From Aquificaceae bacterium (GTDB lineage: Bacteria; Aquificota; Aquificia; Aquificales; Aquificaceae): a stretch of DNA of 33,058 nucleotides. Below, piece by piece: positions 32,211-33,058 of the stretch. Location of the stretch: assembly GCA_015490155.1 (NCBI GenBank), contig WFYI01000012.1, forward strand, positions 1 through 33,058, written 5' to 3'. A model generated the notes under the pieces. It worked only from the letters and a program-made list of their open reading frames with translations. It had not been told where the DNA came from and ran no database searches. The translations under genes were made by a program, and so were the position numbers. Position 1 is the first letter of the stretch, and each line of letters starts with the position of its first letter.

Positions 32211-32229
32211 TTGAAATATACTATTTCAA
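32211..32229. promoter_or_regulatory. Perfect 19-base palindrome in the divergent promoter region before kdsA
   Basis: TTGAAATA-TAC-TATTTCAA has perfect 8-base arms. It lies between the TTG-started gene on the minus strand (49 bases to its start) and kdsA (43 bases to its start). It contains TATACT (plus) and TATATT (minus), which could be -10 elements for the two directions. Inference: a dimeric regulator may bind here and control both genes. Confidence 0.45.
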
Positions 32230-32248
32230 GCTTACCACAGGAGCTTAA

Positions 32249-33058
<810 letters not shown>

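Overview
This window is an ordinary, very compact chromosomal segment of a thermophilic, flagellated, Gram-negative bacterium, most likely a member of the Aquificaceae (Aquifex/Hydrogenobacter group). Pointers are the Cys-type (metal-dependent) KDO8P synthase that strongly resembles the remembered Aquifex aeolicus enzyme without being identical to it, one motA followed by two motB genes, Lys/Glu-rich proteins, and tightly overlapping genes. I count 41 protein genes (two cut by the window edges), no rRNA, tRNA, CRISPR or insertion sequence. No gap exceeds about 125 bases, so there is no long non-coding stretch.

Layout. 1-1295 (-): RNase R, cut at its 3' end. 1348-4283 (+): stator genes motA, motB1, motB2, then a PP2C phosphatase; a zinc-ribbon/FHA protein (-) converges on it. 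4789-6968 (+): coiled-coil membrane protein, pdxJ, galU; a large Omp85 barrel protein (-) converges. 9662-12319 (+): methionine-salvage pair mtnD-mtnC and a diguanylate cyclase. 12304-15648 (-): FAD disulfide-type oxidoreductase, pepA, arsenate reductase/phosphatase. 15730-17275 (+): thrC and a CysO/MoaD-like sulfur carrier. 17225-20924 (-): gdhA, an unknown gene, a methyltransferase, scpA, mazG. 20983-22973 (+): K+ uptake pair ktrB-ktrA. 22970-23851 (-): double ferritin-like protein. 23946-28044 (+): OmpA-family protein, tlyA, cstA, a small Cys-Cys-tailed protein, and tandem tatA genes (the first only 59 codons). 28041-32162 (-): rsmI, a 4-OT tautomerase, a small membrane protein, a Mut7-C-like protein, cdsA, uppS, a CpoB-like lipoprotein and a small unknown gene. 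32273-end (+): kdsA, cut at its 3' end.

How the genes work together. Cell-envelope functions recur (Omp85, OmpA, CpoB-like lipoprotein, UppS, CdsA, KdsA, GalU, Tat). Others are motility, signalling (PP2C/FHA, c-di-GMP), ion uptake and cofactor/amino-acid metabolism. I found no obvious new defence or mobile system. The most distinctive signals are genome-architecture ones: all six convergent gene pairs overlap at their 3' ends, and most transcription-unit-leading genes have a -10-like hexamer 6-10 bases before the start codon and no Shine-Dalgarno sequence, which suggests leaderless mRNAs. Protein-level oddities are a CysO-like carrier with residues after its Gly-Gly, a second MotB with a degenerate peptidoglycan site, a seven-POTRA Omp85 protein, a ferritin-like duplication with one altered site, and a Mut7-C protein missing the usual acidic residues.
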